Source: an uncultured Caulobacteraceae bacterium (lineage in GTDB: Bacteria; Pseudomonadota; Alphaproteobacteria; Caulobacterales; Caulobacteraceae). From it: a stretch of DNA of 15,175 nucleotides. Shown in pieces: positions 6,095-13,975 of the stretch (its first letter is position 1; each line of letters begins with the position of its first letter). The DNA lies in contig CAISGS010000533.1 in assembly GCA_903884915.1 (NCBI GenBank), positions 1 through 15,175 on the forward strand, written 5' to 3'. The notes beneath the pieces were generated by a model. It was not told where the DNA came from. It made no database searches and saw nothing but the letters and a program-made list of their open reading frames with translations. The position numbers and the translations under genes were made by a program.

Positions 6095-6966
6095 GTGCGG
6101 CCCACGACGATGACCATATCGAGGCTTCGCGCGCGCCCTTGATGGAGCATCTGATTGAACTGCGTCAGCGCCTGATCATCTGCGTCGCGGCCCTGTTTGT
6201 CGCCTTTGTGTTCTGCTTCAGTCAGGCCGAGCCGATCTACATGTTCTTGCTCCATCCCTTCGAGATGGCGGCGCAGCTTTTAGCCATGCAAAAGCAGACC
6301 GGTGTTCATCACGGCTATTTTGATCTCATGCTGGTGCTGACAGGCTTTAAGGAGGCCCCGAGCCTTGTCGGTCAGAACTTGAAGCTGATCTATACGGCAC
6401 CGCTGGAGTTCTTCTTCACCAAGCTCAAGCTGGCCGGTTTCGGCGGGGTAATTATCGGATTTCCGGTGATCGCTTGGCAGCTCTATCGCTTTGTTGCGCC
6501 AGGGCTCTATGCCAAGGAACGCCACGCCTTCTTGCCATTCCTGCTGGCCTCGCCGGTCCTGTTCATGATGGGTGCGGCGCTGGTCTATTACATCATGTTG
6601 CCGTTCGTTCTTTGGTTCTCCCTGTCGCAGCAGATTTTTGGGTCAGGCAATATCACGGTCGAGCTTGTCCCCAAGGTGTCGGACTATCTGACCCTCGTGA
6701 CCACCTTGGTGCTGGCCTTTGGACTCTGTTTCCAGTTGCCGGTCATTCTAGCGCTCTTAGGACAGGCTGGGATTGTCTCATCCAAGCTGCTGCGCAGCGG
6801 ACGGCGCTATGCCATCTTGGGCATCTTTGTTGTTGCAGCCATCGTCACGCCGCCAGATCCGATCAGCCAAATCACCTTGGCCTTGCCGCTGATCCTGCTC
6901 TATGAGGTCTCGATCTGGTGTGTGTGGATTATTGAACGCAAGCGCATCAAGGCTCAAAAGGCCTAA
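6091..6966 (+). CDS. tatC: Sec-independent protein translocase subunit TatC
   Basis: A 291-residue polytopic inner-membrane protein with six predicted membrane segments. Family landmarks are the cytoplasmic H-L-I-E-L-R-Q-R-L with E19 (signal-peptide contact), Y-x-K-E143-R in the first cytoplasmic loop, and T-P-P-D256-P before the fifth/sixth helix pair. TatC recognises the twin-arginine motif together with TatB. It is about 30 residues longer than E. coli TatC (258); the extra length lies mostly in the first periplasmic loop (about residues 58-97). The gene overlaps tatB by 4 bases and ends the tat operon; the next gene is convergent. In this window the iorB-like protein is an evident Tat substrate. 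Confidence 0.97.
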   Translation: MSAAHDDDHIEASRAPLMEHLIELRQRLIICVAALFVAFVFCFSQAEPIYMFLLHPFEMAAQLLAMQKQTGVHHGYFDLMLVLTGFKEAPSLVGQNLKLIYTAPLEFFFTKLKLAGFGGVIIGFPVIAWQLYRFVAPGLYAKERHAFLPFLLASPVLFMMGAALVYYIMLPFVLWFSLSQQIFGSGNITVELVPKVSDYLTLVTTLVLAFGLCFQLPVILALLGQAGIVSSKLLRSGRRYAILGIFVVAAIVTPPDPISQITLALPLILLYEVSIWCVWIIERKRIKAQKA

Positions 6967-7002
6967 TCGACCACGGATGTCGCCCTGACCTAGGCGGCGA
7001 AT

Positions 7003-7028
7003 GGGCCATGGCGATCACGCCATGACCC
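7003..7028 (-). terminator. Hairpin between convergent tatC and cytochrome c genes
   Basis: GGGCCATGGCG (7003-7013) and CGCCATGACCC (7018-7028) form an 11-position stem with a four-base loop. On the plus strand one position is a C-A mismatch; on the minus strand it becomes a G-U pair, so the stem is complete there. It begins 10 bases after the stop of the minus-strand cytochrome c gene and 36 bases after tatC. No T-run follows on either side, so it may block RNA decay or end transcription with Rho rather than act as a classic intrinsic terminator. Confidence 0.45.
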
Positions 7029-7038
7029 AAGGTCTCCA

Positions 7039-7554
7039 TTAGTCGTGCGCGGGTTTGGCGGCGCCGGTTTCGACCATCAGATAGGCGATGACGTCGGTGC
7101 GGTCCTTGGCGTCCTTGATGCCGAGGAAGGTCATCTTGTTGCCGGGCAGCATCGCCTTTGGATCGGTGATCCAAGTGTCGAGATGTGCGGGATCCCACAC
7201 ATAACCTGCGGCCTTGAGGGCGTCAGAATAGGCATAGCCCTCATGGGAGCCCGCCTTGTGCCCGATGATGCCATAGAGGTTGGGACCGGTCATGTTGGGT
7301 CCACCTTCGGCGACCGTGTGGCATGAGCGACAAAGCGCAAACTTGCGCTTGCCATTTTCCATGTCAGCGGCGTTGTAAGGCGCAGGCAGAGAGGCGAGCA
7401 TCTTGAGCTTGTCCTCTTCGCTGACCTCATGAACCTCTGTCGCTTCCGAGGCTTCAGGAGCCTCAGCAGTTTCTGTCTTGGGTGCGGGCTTGCTGCAGCC
7501 AATGAGCAGGGCGGCGAGGCCAACAGCGGCCAATAGGGCAGTGGGGTTACGCAC
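7039..7554 (-). CDS. Lipoprotein class I cytochrome c
   Basis: A 171-residue exported monohaem cytochrome. The N-terminus is a signal peptide ending in a lipobox L-I-G-C20, so the mature protein should be lipid-anchored on the outer face of the inner membrane or at the outer membrane. An acidic, alanine/glutamate-rich linker (about 27-48) follows. The haem-binding C75-R-S-C78-H79 and the later N-K-M141-T-F-L-G, with the axial methionine, define a class I fold like mitochondrial cytochrome c and CycM-type proteins. G-P-N-L-x-G-I-I-G-x-K-A-G is also typical. GTG start at 7554 with AAGGA 8 bases upstream. The 81-base spacer to arfB probably contains its own promoter. It likely carries electrons to an oxidase or from a periplasmic dehydrogenase; the partner is unknown. 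Confidence 0.92.
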   Translation of the reverse strand: MRNPTALLAAVGLAALLIGCSKPAPKTETAEAPEASEATEVHEVSEEDKLKMLASLPAPYNAADMENGKRKFALCRSCHTVAEGGPNMTGPNLYGIIGHKAGSHEGYAYSDALKAAGYVWDPAHLDTWITDPKAMLPGNKMTFLGIKDAKDRTDVIAYLMVETGAAKPAHD

Positions 7555-7635
7555 GTGTCTATTCCTTGTCCGGCGAGGGTTAGATGAGGGTGTCGTTGAA
7601 GCCGGAGACTAGCCCCGTTCGATGATTTCGCAAGA

Positions 7636-8058
7636 TCACTCTGATGATGTCGGCCGTGAGCGGGTCGATTTCAAGTCCCCTCGCCGAACCTTGGAGTCGA
7701 CCCGGCGAACCTTGGAGGCCTTGGTCGGTTTTGTCGCATGCCGCACGGGGGGGCGATAGGCAGCCTTGCGGATCAGATCGCTCAATCGCTCGATCGCATC
7801 GGCGCGATTGAGCGCTTGGGTGCGAAAGCGATCGGCGGTGATGACGATGATCCCCTCGAGGGTCAGGCGACTGCCCGCCAGCGCTTGCAGGCGAATACTC
7901 ACAGAATTGGGCAAGGAGCGGGACCGCCGCGCATCAAAGCGGAGCTGAACGGCGGATGAGACCTTATTGACGTTCTGCCCGCCGGGCCCGGAGGCGCGAA
8001 TGAATGTGATGTCGAGCTCGTCATCCTGAAGGCTGATGGCGTCTGTGATGGGGATCAT
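7636..8058 (-). CDS. arfB: Alternative ribosome-rescue factor / peptidyl-tRNA hydrolase ArfB
   Basis: A 140-residue release-factor-like protein. The catalytic G-P-G26-G27-Q28-N-V-N-K motif hydrolyses peptidyl-tRNA in the stalled ribosome. The family block S-S-A-V-Q-L-R-F-D follows. The C-terminal third is strongly basic (about residues 97-133, R-K-A-A-Y-R-P-P-V-R and K-P-T-K-A-S-K), as expected for the tail that enters the empty mRNA channel. Length matches E. coli YaeJ/ArfB (140). There is no codon-recognition domain, which separates it from RF1/RF2. The tail contains a near-perfect seven-residue tandem repeat (115-128). It lies 11 bases after the yccF-like gene on the same strand, probably cotranscribed. 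Confidence 0.94.
   Translation of the reverse strand: MIPITDAISLQDDELDITFIRASGPGGQNVNKVSSAVQLRFDARRSRSLPNSVSIRLQALAGSRLTLEGIIVITADRFRTQALNRADAIERLSDLIRKAAYRPPVRHATKPTKASKVRRVDSKVRRGDLKSTRSRPTSSE
7682..7717. repeat. Two-copy 21-base tandem repeat inside arfB
   Basis: The 15-base segments at 7682-7696 and 7703-7717 match at 14 of 15 positions with a period of 21 bases, exactly seven codons. They encode S-K-V-R-R-V-D (115-121) and S-K-V-R-R-G-D (122-128) in the basic C-terminal tail of ArfB. This looks like a recent in-frame duplication of a basic segment. Confidence 0.75.
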
Positions 8059-8069
8059 GGCCTCGTCCC

Positions 8070-8465
8070 CTAGATCGGAATGACGGTCTTGCCGACCGGG
8101 GCCATAGCAATGCCGGCGAGCTTAAAATGCTGCAGGGCAAAGGGGATGGTGATGATCGGCAGGCACAGTAGCGCGCCAATGATCAGGTGAACCAAGGCGA
8201 CGTACCAGCCGCCCAGCACGAACCAAATGATGTTGAGCAGGCAACCGGCAGATCCTGTGCCAAGGTCGCCGTGACCGGTGACGGTCTCGCGATCAACGAC
8301 CTTTTGACCAAAGGGGAAGAAGGTGAAGAGACCAATCCGCGCCGCCGCCATGCTCCACGGCAGGCCAATAATGGTGATGCCGAGCAACAGGGCGGCGAGC
8401 AGCCACGCGCATCCCGACACAAACCCGCCAAGGACGAACCAGATCAGATTGAGGATCACGGACAT
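8070..8465 (-). CDS. YccF domain-containing inner-membrane protein
   Basis: A 131-residue hydrophobic protein built as an internal duplication. N-L-I-W-F-V-L-G-G at 6-14 is repeated as N-I-I-W-F-V-L-G-G at 78-86, and each copy is followed by hydrophobic helices (I-I-G-L-P-W and L-P-I-I-T-I-P-F). This is the two-repeat YccF (DUF307, PF03733) architecture of small inner-membrane proteins with no firmly established function. Three to four membrane segments are expected. The ATG at 8465 is the 5' end of the leftward yccF-arfB unit and is divergent from the TraB/GumN gene. Confidence 0.9.
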   Translation of the reverse strand: MSVILNLIWFVLGGFVSGCAWLLAALLLGITIIGLPWSMAAARIGLFTFFPFGQKVVDRETVTGHGDLGTGSAGCLLNIIWFVLGGWYVALVHLIIGALLCLPIITIPFALQHFKLAGIAMAPVGKTVIPI

Positions 8466-8635
8466 TGCGACAGTTCCAGTGCGGGGTTGCCCCTTTCTAC
8501 AGGAGATTGCTGATTTTGCCGAATGAACTGTGCGGCGCGAAAGATCATCACATTCGGTCTGATAATGGCCAAAATTGGGGTTACAGTCGGCTAAAGTGAC
8601 GAGGCTACTTTTGGCGAAGCCTGGAGGTCTATCCG
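8466..8635. promoter_or_regulatory. Divergent intergenic region between yccF-like and TraB/GumN genes
   Basis: This 170-base stretch has no gene and should hold promoters for both directions. The only element I can place firmly is the ribosome-binding site GGAGG at 8623-8627, 8 bases before the TraB/GumN ATG. The middle (about 8560-8600) is more AT-rich than its surroundings. No convincing -35/-10 pair or known operator was recognised. Confidence 0.4.
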
Positions 8636-9604
8636 ATGAGGCAGGGTCTAGTGCTCATAGCCTTCAGCCTGCTGACACTGGCAGCGGTCGCTCGTGCCCA
8701 AGAGGTCGCCGCGCCGCCCTCGGATACAAGCGCCGTTGTCGAAGAGTTGGTGATTGAGGGGCGGCCAGTGGGCCCGGCCCTTTGGACGGTTAAGCGCGGG
8801 GAGGCTGAAGTGGTCGTGTTAGGCGGCTTGGCGCCCTTGCCCCATCAGCTCACATGGACCTCGCCGCGATTGGAGCGGGCTTTGGGGGTAGCCGATCTGC
8901 TGCTGGTGCCGCCGCAAGGTCGGCCGCGCGTCACCGATCTTCCCGGCATGACATTTCGAATTGCAAGCCTGCGCCAAGGCTTGGGTCAGGGGTTGGAGCC
9001 GAACCTATCGCCAAGCCTTCGGGCACGCTTTGTCCAAGTCCGCGAGCGTTTGGGAAAGGGGCCGGGTCGCTACGATCACTGGAAGCCTGCCATTGCGGGT
9101 TTCATGCTGCTGGCCGATTTTCGCGAACATGAGGGCCTGTCGACGGGCAAGCCCGCCACGACGGTTCAACGCATGGCTAAGGCCCAGCGCGGGCGTCGGC
9201 TAAAGATCGAGCCGATGGCCGACATCCATTTGGGGGCCATGGTCAAGTCGGCCGCCAGCCTGACCCCGCTGCAACATGAGGCCTGCTTGACGGCGGCTCT
9301 CAACGACATCGAGGCCGAGACGACGCGGGCCCGCACGGCGGCGCAGGCTTGGGCGACGGGCGATTTGGCGACGGTTCGCGCCAATGCCAGCGCCGATCTT
9401 CTGGACCGCTGTCTCCTACAGTTGCCCAGCCTGACCAGTCTGTTGGAACAGGATACGGCACAGTCGGTTACGTCCCTGAATCGCGCTCTGAGCCATGCTG
9501 GCACGACGGTAGCGATCATCGACCTGCGCCTGCTGTTGCGGGCCAATGGCGTGCTGGATCGTTTGAAGGCGCAGGGGGCTGAGATCAGCGTACCGAGGGA
9601 TTAG
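8636..9604 (+). CDS. Exported TraB/GumN-family protein, catalytic motifs lost
   Basis: A 322-residue protein with a signal peptide (about 1-21, cleavage after A-R-A). The mature part opens with the family block P-A-L-W-T-V-K-R-G-E-A-E-V-V-V-L-G, as in TraB/GumN (Tiki-like) proteins, followed by a region like L-x-W-x-S-P-x-L-E-R-A-L-x-x-A-D-L-L-L-V. The usual G-T-I-H after the first strand is G-G-L-A here, the acidic residue after the A-D-x-L-x-V block is proline, and the second G-x-x-H near the C-terminus is replaced by I-I-D-L-R. The metalloprotease-type active site therefore looks absent. It has a strong Shine-Dalgarno, GGAGG. Its last 20 bases overlap the 3' end of convergent modC. Function is unknown. 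Confidence 0.8.
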   Translation: MRQGLVLIAFSLLTLAAVARAQEVAAPPSDTSAVVEELVIEGRPVGPALWTVKRGEAEVVVLGGLAPLPHQLTWTSPRLERALGVADLLLVPPQGRPRVTDLPGMTFRIASLRQGLGQGLEPNLSPSLRARFVQVRERLGKGPGRYDHWKPAIAGFMLLADFREHEGLSTGKPATTVQRMAKAQRGRRLKIEPMADIHLGAMVKSAASLTPLQHEACLTAALNDIEAETTRARTAAQAWATGDLATVRANASADLLDRCLLQLPSLTSLLEQDTAQSVTSLNRALSHAGTTVAIIDLRLLLRANGVLDRLKAQGAEISVPRD

Positions 9605-10349
9605 GTTTAATCCCCGCCTCAAGGGCTTGGCGCGCAAGGTCCCTGATCTGGTCCGCGGACAGGGGGCCAAGCGGGTCTGGGGTGGCGGGCTGAAGTGGGC
9701 CGACAAGCTGTCCCGCGTTCAATGTCACCACGTGATCGGCCAGCCGTGCAACCTCTTCGGCGTCATGGCTGACATAGACCACCGGAATGGACAGGGTGCG
9801 ATGGAGGGCTTCCAAAAAGGGCAAGATGTCCGCCCGACTTTGGGCATCGAGGCTTGAGAGTGGCTCATCCATTAACAGCAGGCGCGGCTGGGACAGAAGC
9901 GCCCGGCCCAGGGCCACCCTTTGCCGCTCGCCGCCCGACAGATTATCGGTAGACCGTCCGATCAGAGGCTCTAGCCCCAGTAGCGGCACGACCTCATCCA
10001 GGGCCATGGTCTTGGGCCCTGACGCTCGGCGATAGCCAAACAGCAGATTGTCCTTCACCGACAGGTGGCTCAGCAGGCTGGACTCTTGAAACACCATGCC
10101 AAGCGCGCGTTGGTGCACAGGAACAAAGCGCCGCCCCTCTTGCCAGACCTCGCCATCCATCACGACCCGGCCCGGCAGGCGGGTGAGACCCGCAATGGCC
10201 CGCAGAAGGCTGGTCTTGCCCGCGCCTGACGGACCCACCAGAGCGGTGATCCCCTTGGGCGGAATGGTCAGGCTAACCTTGAGCCGAAAGCGTCCCAGCA
10301 GGCCGTCGAACTCGGCCTGAATCCCGGCTTTGCTGTCCGCGCCACTCAT
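9585..10349 (-). CDS. modC: Molybdate ABC transporter ATP-binding protein ModC, short form
   Basis: A 254-residue ABC ATPase. Walker A G39-P-S-G-A-G-K-T-S, Q-loop Q88, signature L137-S-G-G-E-R-Q143, Walker B L-L-L-M-D-E-P (157-163) and switch H195 are all intact. Its place after modA and modB identifies it as the molybdate importer ATPase. E. coli ModC is about 350 residues and ends in a TOBE/MOP molybdate-binding domain. That domain is missing here: only about 50 residues follow the switch histidine. The start overlaps the modB stop by 4 bases. The stop lies inside the 3' end of the opposing TraB/GumN gene. Tungstate transport cannot be excluded by the ATPase alone. Confidence 0.93.
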   Translation of the reverse strand: MSGADSKAGIQAEFDGLLGRFRLKVSLTIPPKGITALVGPSGAGKTSLLRAIAGLTRLPGRVVMDGEVWQEGRRFVPVHQRALGMVFQESSLLSHLSVKDNLLFGYRRASGPKTMALDEVVPLLGLEPLIGRSTDNLSGGERQRVALGRALLSQPRLLLMDEPLSSLDAQSRADILPFLEALHRTLSIPVVYVSHDAEEVARLADHVVTLNAGQLVGPLQPATPDPLGPLSADQIRDLARQALEAGIKPNPSVR

Positions 10350-11011
10350 GGGGCGGTCTTTCGAGCGCGCCGTTCGGTCAGGAACATGGTCAGCAGCACG
10401 ACAAAACTAAAGATGAGGAGACCCGCTGCGAGCCTATGGGCCTCGCCAAACTGCAGGGATTCGACCAGTTGATAGAGCTTGACCGAAATGACTTCGGTTT
10501 GACCCGGTATGCCGCCGCCGATCATCAGGACGACGCCGAACTCTCCGACCGTGTGGGCAAAGACTAAGACGGCAGCGGTCAGGAACCCTCGGCGGGCTTG
10601 CGGGACCGCCACGGTGAAAAAGGCGTTCAGGGGTGTCGCGCGCAAGGTGGCCGCCACCTCCATCGGTCTGTCTCCCATGGCTTCAAAGCCATTGCGGATC
10701 GGCTGAACCGCGAAGGGCAGGGAATAGACCATCGAACCGATCAGGAGGCCGGGGAAGGTGAAGGCGAGGGATAGGATGCCAAAGGGATGGAGCAGTTCCA
10801 TCAGCGGACTGCTGGGGGCTAGCAGCAGGAGCAAATAGAAACCCAAGACGGTCGGGGGCAGGACGATGGGCAGGGCCGCAACGGCGGCGATGATCTCTTT
10901 CCACCAGACCTTCTGCCGTGCCAGCCACCAGGCCAGCGGGGTCGCCAGCACCAGCAACAGCACGGTCGTCAGGCTCGCAAGCTTCAGGGTCGTCCAGATC
11001 ACATCGGCCAT
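10346..11011 (-). CDS. modB: Molybdate ABC transporter permease ModB
   Basis: A 221-residue inner-membrane permease with five to six hydrophobic helices. The cytoplasmic EAA loop ([14 protein letters not shown]...P-Q-A-R-R-G) docks to the ATPase. [13 protein letters not shown] and [14 protein letters not shown] are characteristic of ModB. Length fits the family (about 225). It starts 3 bases after the modA stop and overlaps modC by 4 bases, so the three transporter genes are translationally coupled. It moves molybdate delivered by ModA into the cytoplasm. Confidence 0.95.
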   Translation of the reverse strand: MADVIWTTLKLASLTTVLLLVLATPLAWWLARQKVWWKEIIAAVAALPIVLPPTVLGFYLLLLLAPSSPLMELLHPFGILSLAFTFPGLLIGSMVYSLPFAVQPIRNGFEAMGDRPMEVAATLRATPLNAFFTVAVPQARRGFLTAAVLVFAHTVGEFGVVLMIGGGIPGQTEVISVKLYQLVESLQFGEAHRLAAGLLIFSFVVLLTMFLTERRARKTAP

Positions 11012-11014
11012 CGG

Positions 11015-11776
11015 CTAGGGGGTCTCATAGCCATAGCGGCGGATGATGGCGCGGGCGGTCGGGCTTTTCAAAAAGGCCATAAAGGCCTTGGCCGCTGGGT
11101 TGTTCGCGCCGGTCTTGAGCAGAACCGCCTGTTGATCGATGGGGCTATGAAGTTTCGCTGGGACGATCCAGCGTGAACCGTCTGGTTGATTGATCACCTG
11201 AGACAGGGCCACGAACCCGACCTCTGCGGCGCCGGTTTGCACAAATTGGAAGGTCTGGGCGATGGAACTGCCCTGCACGATCTTAGGCTTCAGCCGCTCA
11301 TAGAGGCCCAGCTTGCCAAGGCTCTCGACCGCTGCGAGGCCATAGGGGGCGATGGCGGGATCGGCTATGGCCAAATGCCCCAAGTCCTCGCGTGCGAGAA
11401 CCTTGCCATTGGCATCAACAAAGCCGTGCCTTGTCGAATAGAGCACCAACCGCCCAATCGCATAGGTAAAGCGGGTGCCGTTGGCCGAAAATCCTTCCCT
11501 TTCAGCCTGTTGTGGGCGTTCTTTGTCGGCCGATAAAAAGACTTCAAACGGTGCGCCGTGGGTGATCTGCACATAGATCTGACCGGTTGGCCCAAAGCTA
11601 AGATTGGTCTGATGGCCGGTTTTGGCGCTGAAAGCTGCTGCAATCTCTTTGGCGGGCTCCATGAAGTTGGAGGCCACGGCAATCTGCACTGTAGCCGCCG
11701 CCGCAGGGGCGACGTTCAGCGCGCAGACGACCGCGATCAGGCCAGATAGCCGCGCCAACACCCCCAAAGGCTTCAT
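11015..11776 (-). CDS. modA: Molybdate-binding periplasmic protein ModA
   Basis: A 253-residue substrate-binding protein with a signal peptide (about 1-28, ending A-A-A). The mature part has V-A-S-N-F-M-E-P-A-K-E-I, then S-F-G-P-T-G-Q-I-Y-V-Q-I and G-A-P-F-E-V-F-L-S-A-D, all typical of the ModA family. The second oxyanion-binding loop reads G-P-T-G where E. coli ModA has G-S-S-G, so threonine may supply the hydroxyl. It binds molybdate (possibly tungstate) in the periplasm and passes it to ModBC. The ATG at 11776 is preceded immediately by GGAAGG, an unusually close spacing, so the exact start is not certain; a GTG at 11761 is in frame. It begins 12 bases after the iorB-like stop, in one operon. 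Confidence 0.94.
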   Translation of the reverse strand: MKPLGVLARLSGLIAVVCALNVAPAAAATVQIAVASNFMEPAKEIAAAFSAKTGHQTNLSFGPTGQIYVQITHGAPFEVFLSADKERPQQAEREGFSANGTRFTYAIGRLVLYSTRHGFVDANGKVLAREDLGHLAIADPAIAPYGLAAVESLGKLGLYERLKPKIVQGSSIAQTFQFVQTGAAEVGFVALSQVINQPDGSRWIVPAKLHSPIDQQAVLLKTGANNPAAKAFMAFLKSPTARAIIRRYGYETP

Positions 11777-11788
11777 CCTTCCAACCCT

Positions 11789-13975
11789 TTACGCACCAAG
11801 ACGCAAGGGTAGGTCGCGCAGTCTCTTGCCCGTCGCCGCATAGATAGCGTTGGCGAGGGCTGGGATCACGGGCGGTAGGGCCGGTTCGCCTAGGCCCGTT
11901 GGAGGCACGTCGGTCTTGACGAAGGCGACCTCGATCTGGGCTGGAGCAGCATCGATACGAAGGAGTGGGAAGTCACCGAAGTTTTTCTGTGTGACCGCTC
12001 CATCAACCTGTTGGATCTTCTGACCCGCGATGGCTTGGGCTAGGCCGTCAATGATCGCGCCTTGCACCTGTTGTTCAGCATGCATGGGGTTGATGATCTG
12101 GCTGCCAATGTCACCGGCCACATAGACCTTCTCGACCTTGATGCGGGTGCCTTGGGTCACGGTGATATCGACAATCTCAGCAAAGTAACCAGAGTGGCTG
12201 AAATAGAAACCAAAGCCTCGGCCCTTGCCCTCAGCGCTCTTGGTCCGTCCGGTCCAGCCGGCCATGGCGCAGACCTTGTCGATGACACCGCGCGCGCGAC
12301 CCGTATCGAACACAGGGCCACGGTCATAGAGGGGTACTGCACGCGCAGCGCCCATCGTGCGCCGCATGAGTTCTGGCAGGTCCATGCCACCCGCCTCTGC
12401 GACCTCATCGAGGAAGCCTTGGAAGACAAAGGCCATGGCATTGGACGTCGGTGCGCGCAGATAGCCGGTCGGCATATTGGTCGGCACCATCGACTGGCTG
12501 AACATCACATTGGCGACGAACTTTGCCGGGAACTCGGCCGGGTTCATGTCGCCAGCGCGCACGGGCCAACCCTTATCGCTGGGCGTCACGAAGTGATCCT
12601 TCAGGGCCACAATCGCGCCATTGGCATCCAGTCCCGCCTCGAACTGGTGCCAACCGGCTGGGCGGTAGAAGCCATGCTGCATGTCATCAGCACGGTTATA
12701 GATCAGCTTGACCGGACGGCCGGGCAGGGCCTTAGCGATCTGGGCGACCTGCACCATATAGTCGTTCATCAATCGCCGACCAAAGCCGCCGCCGGCCTTG
12801 GTGATGTGAACGGTGATGGCGTCTGGGGCGAGACCAAGGGCTTGACCGACCATCTTGCCGCCTGAAGCCGGTGTTTGGCTCGGCGCCCAGATCTCGATCT
12901 TACCGTCGCTAAAGAGGGCGGTACAGTTTTGCGGTTCCAAGGTCGCGTGGGCGATGAAGGGGTAGCTATAGCGGGCCGAGACGGTTTTCGCTGCGCTGGC
13001 CATGGCACCCGTAGCGTCACCAATCTTGACCAAATCCTTCTGCGCCGCGCCCTTGTGGAGCGCGGCAGCCGCCTGCTCATAGCCCGCCGTCGAGAAGCCG
13101 GTTAGGCCGTCGGTCTTCCATTGGGCCTTGAGGGTTTGGCGCGCCTTGTTTGCGGTCCACCAACTGTCCGCGACAATCGCGACCGCATCGTTGGGGCCGC
13201 TGGGAATGAGGCCGCTATTGAGCGGAACAATGGCGATAATGCCGGGCAGGGCCTTGGTCGCGGCCTCGTCCATCGACGCAAGCGTGCCGCCAAAGACAGG
13301 GCAAAGCTCTATGGCCGCATAGACCATGCCGGGCAGGCTGACATCGATCCCGAACACGGCCTTGCCCTTGACGACGGCAGGGGTATCGACACCGGGAATG
13401 GATTGGCCAATGATCTTGAAGTCTGACGCGGCCTTCAGGGGCACGCTGGCCAAGCTTGGCGAGGGCTGGGCCGCCGCCTGGTCGATAAAGGCGCTGTAGG
13501 GAGCCGAGCGCCCGCTGGCCTTGTGGTGGATCTGTCCAGACGCGGTGGTTAGGCTTGCCGCCTCAACCGACCAAGCCTTGGCGGCCGCTTGCAGCAGCAT
13601 CTGACGGGCCGCCGCACCGACTTGGCGCATGGGCATCCAGTTGACGGGCGTTGAGCGACTGCCGCCTGCCGATTGCGGGCCATAGAGGGCTTCATTGGCC
13701 AAGGTCGGCTCGACCGTCACTTGCGACCAGTCGACATCCAACTCTTCGGCGATCAGCATGGGCAGCATGGTGCGGATGCCCTGACCGATCTCGGGGTTCT
13801 TTGAGCCGATGGTCACGCGATTATCCGCATCGATGCGGATAAAGGCATTGAGCATAACGGGCTTGGCCTTGGTGCCCGCTGCCAGCGCCATGTCGGCGGT
13901 GAAGGTCACGGCGGTGCCAGCGGCTAGCGCGACGGTCAGAAAAGCGCGGCGGTTGAGGGTTGAGGAACGGCTCAT
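11789..13975 (-). CDS. Molybdopterin-binding large subunit of a two-subunit Mo hydroxylase (IorB-like)
   Basis: A 728-residue subunit of the xanthine oxidase/aldehyde oxidoreductase superfamily. The N-terminus carries a twin-arginine signal (N8-R9-R10-A-F-L, hydrophobic stretch, then A-L-A-A), so it should fold with cofactor in the cytoplasm and be exported by Tat. G-G-G-F-G-R-R at 395-401 is the molybdopterin contact loop typical of isoquinoline 1-oxidoreductase beta-type proteins. The C-terminal G-L-G-E697-P-A-L-P-P holds the catalytic glutamate. Such enzymes hydroxylate N-heterocycles or oxidise aldehydes and usually use molybdopterin cytosine dinucleotide. The gene overlaps the 2Fe-2S subunit by 4 bases. 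No FAD subunit is present, so electrons likely leave through the iron-sulfur subunit to a cytochrome or other carrier. The substrate cannot be read from sequence. Confidence 0.92.
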   Translation of the reverse strand: MSRSSTLNRRAFLTVALAAGTAVTFTADMALAAGTKAKPVMLNAFIRIDADNRVTIGSKNPEIGQGIRTMLPMLIAEELDVDWSQVTVEPTLANEALYGPQSAGGSRSTPVNWMPMRQVGAAARQMLLQAAAKAWSVEAASLTTASGQIHHKASGRSAPYSAFIDQAAAQPSPSLASVPLKAASDFKIIGQSIPGVDTPAVVKGKAVFGIDVSLPGMVYAAIELCPVFGGTLASMDEAATKALPGIIAIVPLNSGLIPSGPNDAVAIVADSWWTANKARQTLKAQWKTDGLTGFSTAGYEQAAAALHKGAAQKDLVKIGDATGAMASAAKTVSARYSYPFIAHATLEPQNCTALFSDGKIEIWAPSQTPASGGKMVGQALGLAPDAITVHITKAGGGFGRRLMNDYMVQVAQIAKALPGRPVKLIYNRADDMQHGFYRPAGWHQFEAGLDANGAIVALKDHFVTPSDKGWPVRAGDMNPAEFPAKFVANVMFSQSMVPTNMPTGYLRAPTSNAMAFVFQGFLDEVAEAGGMDLPELMRRTMGAARAVPLYDRGPVFDTGRARGVIDKVCAMAGWTGRTKSAEGKGRGFGFYFSHSGYFAEIVDITVTQGTRIKVEKVYVAGDIGSQIINPMHAEQQVQGAIIDGLAQAIAGQKIQQVDGAVTQKNFGDFPLLRIDAAPAQIEVAFVKTDVPPTGLGEPALPPVIPALANAIYAATGKRLRDLPLRLGA

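Noticed and set aside
12062..12865. Plus-strand open reading frame of 267 codons
   Set aside because: It is histidine-rich antisense of the well-supported molybdopterin subunit; long shadow frames are common in GC-rich DNA.
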